Positions 62,332 to 64,000 of a stretch of 64,000 nt of DNA are shown here, in pieces. Source of the DNA: Glycomyces arizonensis DSM 44726 (GTDB taxonomy: Bacteria > Actinomycetota > Actinomycetes > Mycobacteriales > Micromonosporaceae); contig NZ_AXWO01000015.1 in the NCBI RefSeq assembly GCF_000482705.1, positions 1 to 64,000 of the forward strand. Direction: 5' to 3'. Positions within the stretch are counted from its first letter, which is position 1. Each line of letters starts with the position of its first letter. The translations under genes and the position numbers were made by a program. The notes beneath the pieces are model-generated. The model worked only from the letters and a program-made list of their open reading frames with translations. It was not told where the DNA came from and ran no database searches.

Positions 62332-62335
62332 CGGG

Positions 62336-63553
62336 TCAGCCCGCCTTGACGCGCCGCCTCGTGGGGGCGTAGGCGGGCACCCACTTGGCGAGCCACCCGG
62401 CGCCGAACCAGGCGATCGCGCCGAGGCTCACCGCGGCGGCGGCCAGCGGGAACGCGAGCGTGATCAGGCTGATCAGGCCGGGACCGGCGACGTTGCCGAT
62501 GTCGGCGCACAGCCGCCAGCCGCCGAGGAACTGGCGTCGCCCCTCCTCGGGGGCGACGTCGGCGCCGAGCGTGAGCACGATGCCCGAGGAGATGCCGTTG
62601 CCCAGGCCCATCAGGCAGGCGACCAGGCCGATCGCGACCGCCGAGGCCGTCAGCGGCAGCACCAGGAACCCGGCGCCGATCACGACCATGGCCGGGAGCG
62701 CCACCCACAGGCGCCCGAAGCGGTCCATGATCGCGCCGCCGGGGTAGAACAGCAGCATGTCGACGCCCGCCGAGATGCCGAAGATGACGCTGACGGTCGA
62801 GGCGTCCAGGCCCTGGGACTCGGCCCACAGCGGCACGATGCTCTGGCGCGTGGCGCGCGCGGCCGAGATGAGGAGCACGCCGACGCCGAGGGTCAGCAGC
62901 ACCCTGCGGTGGCGCGCGAGCACCGACCACAGGCCGGGCGGGCGCTCGACGTTGTCCACAGGGGATATCGGGGCGACGCCGGGCAGGCTCGGCAGGGTGA
63001 GGCTGAGCAGCCCGCCCGACAGGCTCATGCACGCGGCGAACGCGTAGGTCGCGCCGATCGAGAACTGGTCCACCAGCAGCGCCCCGACGAACGGGCCGAT
63101 GAACGAGCCGATCCGGAACGTGCCGCCCAGCGTCGAGAGCGCCCGGGCGCGGAAGTGCGCGGCGACCGCCTCGGTCAGGTAGGCGTGCCTCGCCAGGCCG
63201 AACACCGCCGTCGACAGGCCGGAGACGAACATCGCGGTCGACAGGACCGCCAGCGAGCCGGTCTGCGAGGCCACGAGCATCGCCGCGGCCTCGACGACGC
63301 ACGCCGCCAGGAGGACCGGCTTCTCGCCGAACCGGTGGGCCAGCGCCCCGGCGGGCAGGTCACCGGCGAGTTGGCCGACGCCGATGAGGCCGACCACCAC
63401 GGCGGCCTGCGCGACGGAGGCGCCGAGGTCGAGCGCCGAGAGGGCGATGAGCGGGAGGACGGCGCCCATGCCGATCGAGATCAGGATGGTGGGGCCGTAG
63501 ATGGGGACGAGCAGTGAGCGCCATTGGATCGTTTCGCCGCGCTCTGCCGTCAC
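62336..63553 (-). CDS. MFS transporter
   Basis: A 405-residue protein with about 12 helices. Motif A-like GALAHRFGEKPVLL in the first half and a matching GGAIMDRFGRLWVAL in the second mark the MFS fold. GTG 63553 gives the usual length; TTG 63646 would add 31 residues of unlike composition. Neither start has a strong ribosome-binding site. Substrate unknown; sugars or drugs are both possible. Confidence 0.85.
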   Translation of the reverse strand: MTAERGETIQWRSLLVPIYGPTILISIGMGAVLPLIALSALDLGASVAQAAVVVGLIGVGQLAGDLPAGALAHRFGEKPVLLAACVVEAAAMLVASQTGSLAVLSTAMFVSGLSTAVFGLARHAYLTEAVAAHFRARALSTLGGTFRIGSFIGPFVGALLVDQFSIGATYAFAACMSLSGGLLSLTLPSLPGVAPISPVDNVERPPGLWSVLARHRRVLLTLGVGVLLISAARATRQSIVPLWAESQGLDASTVSVIFGISAGVDMLLFYPGGAIMDRFGRLWVALPAMVVIGAGFLVLPLTASAVAIGLVACLMGLGNGISSGIVLTLGADVAPEEGRRQFLGGWRLCADIGNVAGPGLISLITLAFPLAAAAVSLGAIAWFGAGWLAKWVPAYAPTRRRVKAG

Positions 63554-63654
63554 CGGGCGAACGTAGCAGCACGCACCGGTGCGGTCGTTCCAGCGAAGGT
63601 GATATGTGACATGAGTGCCAAGCCGAATGCTCCGCCGCGACGGCAACAGTCTTC

Positions 63655-63686
63655 CCTATAGGTAATATGTAATACAAGTTATAAAT
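63655..63686. other. AT-rich stretch beside a GC hairpin
   Basis: CTATAGGTAATATGTAATAC and ATAAATCG form an AT-rich run with weak inverted TATA ends (TATA...TTATA). It abuts the terminator 63711-63751, as the AT palindrome at 10976 abuts a hairpin. No repeat of exact sequence links the two. Confidence 0.45.
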
Positions 63687-63710
63687 CGAACGAGTCGATG
63701 CGATGCATGA

Positions 63711-63751
63711 GGCCGCCCGCCGAAGACGCACCGGGTCTTCGGCGGGCGGCC
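63711..63751 (-). terminator. Terminator of the CBM2 gene
   Basis: A perfect 17-bp inverted repeat GGCCGCCCGCCGAAGAC / GTCTTCGGCGGGCGGCC with a seven-base loop, 21 bases after the stop of the truncated CBM2 gene on the minus strand. Confidence 0.85.
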
Positions 63752-63771
63752 GCCGGGAGTGCACTGCCGGG

Positions 63772-64000
63772 TCAGGCGGCGGTGCAGGTGACCTGCGGTG
63801 AGGTGCTGGAGCCCGAGGCGACGAAGCCCCAGGCGTTGATCGTCTGCCCGGCCGCGATGTCGGCGTTCCAGCCGACGTCGCCTGCCGTCACCGATGAGCC
63901 GCTGGAACTGACGTCGGCGTTCCAGGAGCTGTTGATCGACTGGCCCGAGGGCCATGTCCATGTCAGCGTCCAGCCGCTGACGCCGCCGCTGCCGCCGGTG
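63772..64000 (-). CDS. C-terminal CBM2 of a secreted protein (partial at window edge)
   Basis: The last 75 residues of a gene whose start lies beyond 64000. WTLTWTWPSGQSINSSWNAD, VGWNADIAAGQTINAWGFVA and the final cysteine region QVTCTAA match a type 2 cellulose/xylan-binding module, with conserved Trp residues on the binding face. Gly/Ser-rich sequence (TGGSGG) begins the fragment, like a linker. A glycoside hydrolase or other polysaccharide enzyme probably precedes it; which one cannot be seen. Incomplete at the 5' side. Confidence 0.9.
   Translation of the reverse strand, partial: TGGSGGVSGWTLTWTWPSGQSINSSWNADVSSSGSSVTAGDVGWNADIAAGQTINAWGFVASGSSTSPQVTCTAA

Noticed and set aside
62952..62960. 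Perfect DnaA box TTGTCCACA inside an MFS gene
   Set aside because: A single copy within coding sequence is expected by chance and has no neighbours, unlike the cluster at 3741.

Overview
This is a 64 kb chromosomal window from a high-GC actinobacterium. Supporting evidence: strongly G/C-ending codons, many GTG/TTG starts, actinobacterial gene orders (nadD-rsfS-phosphatase, comEA-comEC-holA-rpsT-lepA, hemW-hrcA-dnaJ-rsmE-HIT-phoH-ybeY-CorC-Rv2365c-like-era), a type VII secretion-like substrate with YbaB-like neighbours, and a bxl-type xylobiose locus. A saprophytic plant-polymer degrader of the Glycomyces/Micromonospora kind fits. The sequence alone does not prove the genus. No CRISPR array, prophage or insertion sequence was found.

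Layout. 1-344: the 3' end of a 23S rRNA gene, the 5S rRNA gene and a terminator, closing an rrn operon. 510-8650: NAD synthesis (nadD), ribosome silencing factor, a histidine phosphatase, a lipoprotein, DegV, a phased DnaA-box cluster, comEA/comEC, holA and a small membrane protein. 8734-13754: rpsT, a TetR-controlled membrane protein, a terminator followed by a striking AT-rich perfect palindrome, lepA and a membrane protein. 13931-18936: alkaline phosphatase PhoD, then two YbaB-like proteins and a membrane protein converging on a WXG/EspC-like protein. 19052-32511: a lysozyme-like lipoprotein, enoyl-CoA hydratase and the conserved hemW-to-era housekeeping block. That block includes a CIRCE-controlled hrcA-dnaJ pair and a PhoH gene split by a 360-residue class 3 (WCT) intein with a LAGLIDADG endonuclease. 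32642-32769: an initiator tRNA with an atypical anticodon stem, and its terminator.

32898-47523 is a plant cell-wall catabolism region. It holds a secreted rhamnogalacturonan lyase with a CBM2, a LacI regulator divergent from a xylobiose-type ABC transporter (binding protein plus two permeases), a GH3 beta-xylosidase and xylose isomerase. After an inserted VapBC toxin-antitoxin pair come a cytosolic GH10 xylanase and a GH2 glycosidase. Together these would import xylo-oligosaccharides, cut them in the cytosol and isomerise xylose. Matching 11-bp inverted repeats between lacI and the transporter are the likely operator pair.

47662-64000 is accessory: an ECF sigma factor with a SnoaL-like tail, a GH15 hydrolase plus glucose dehydrogenase, an MFS exporter divergent from its TetR with a perfect 21-bp operator, TerC, another TetR, a ketopantoate-reductase-like enzyme, a MarR divergent from a histidine-rich methyltransferase with two operator copies, two unrecognised membrane-anchored proteins, a luciferase-like monooxygenase/MarR/FMN-reductase operon, an MFS transporter, and the C-terminal CBM2 of a gene running off the window.

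The most notable items are the class 3 intein in PhoH, the fused WXG/EspC-type secretion substrate locus, the DnaA-box cluster before comEA, the 27-bp AT-rich palindrome and the variant initiator tRNA.
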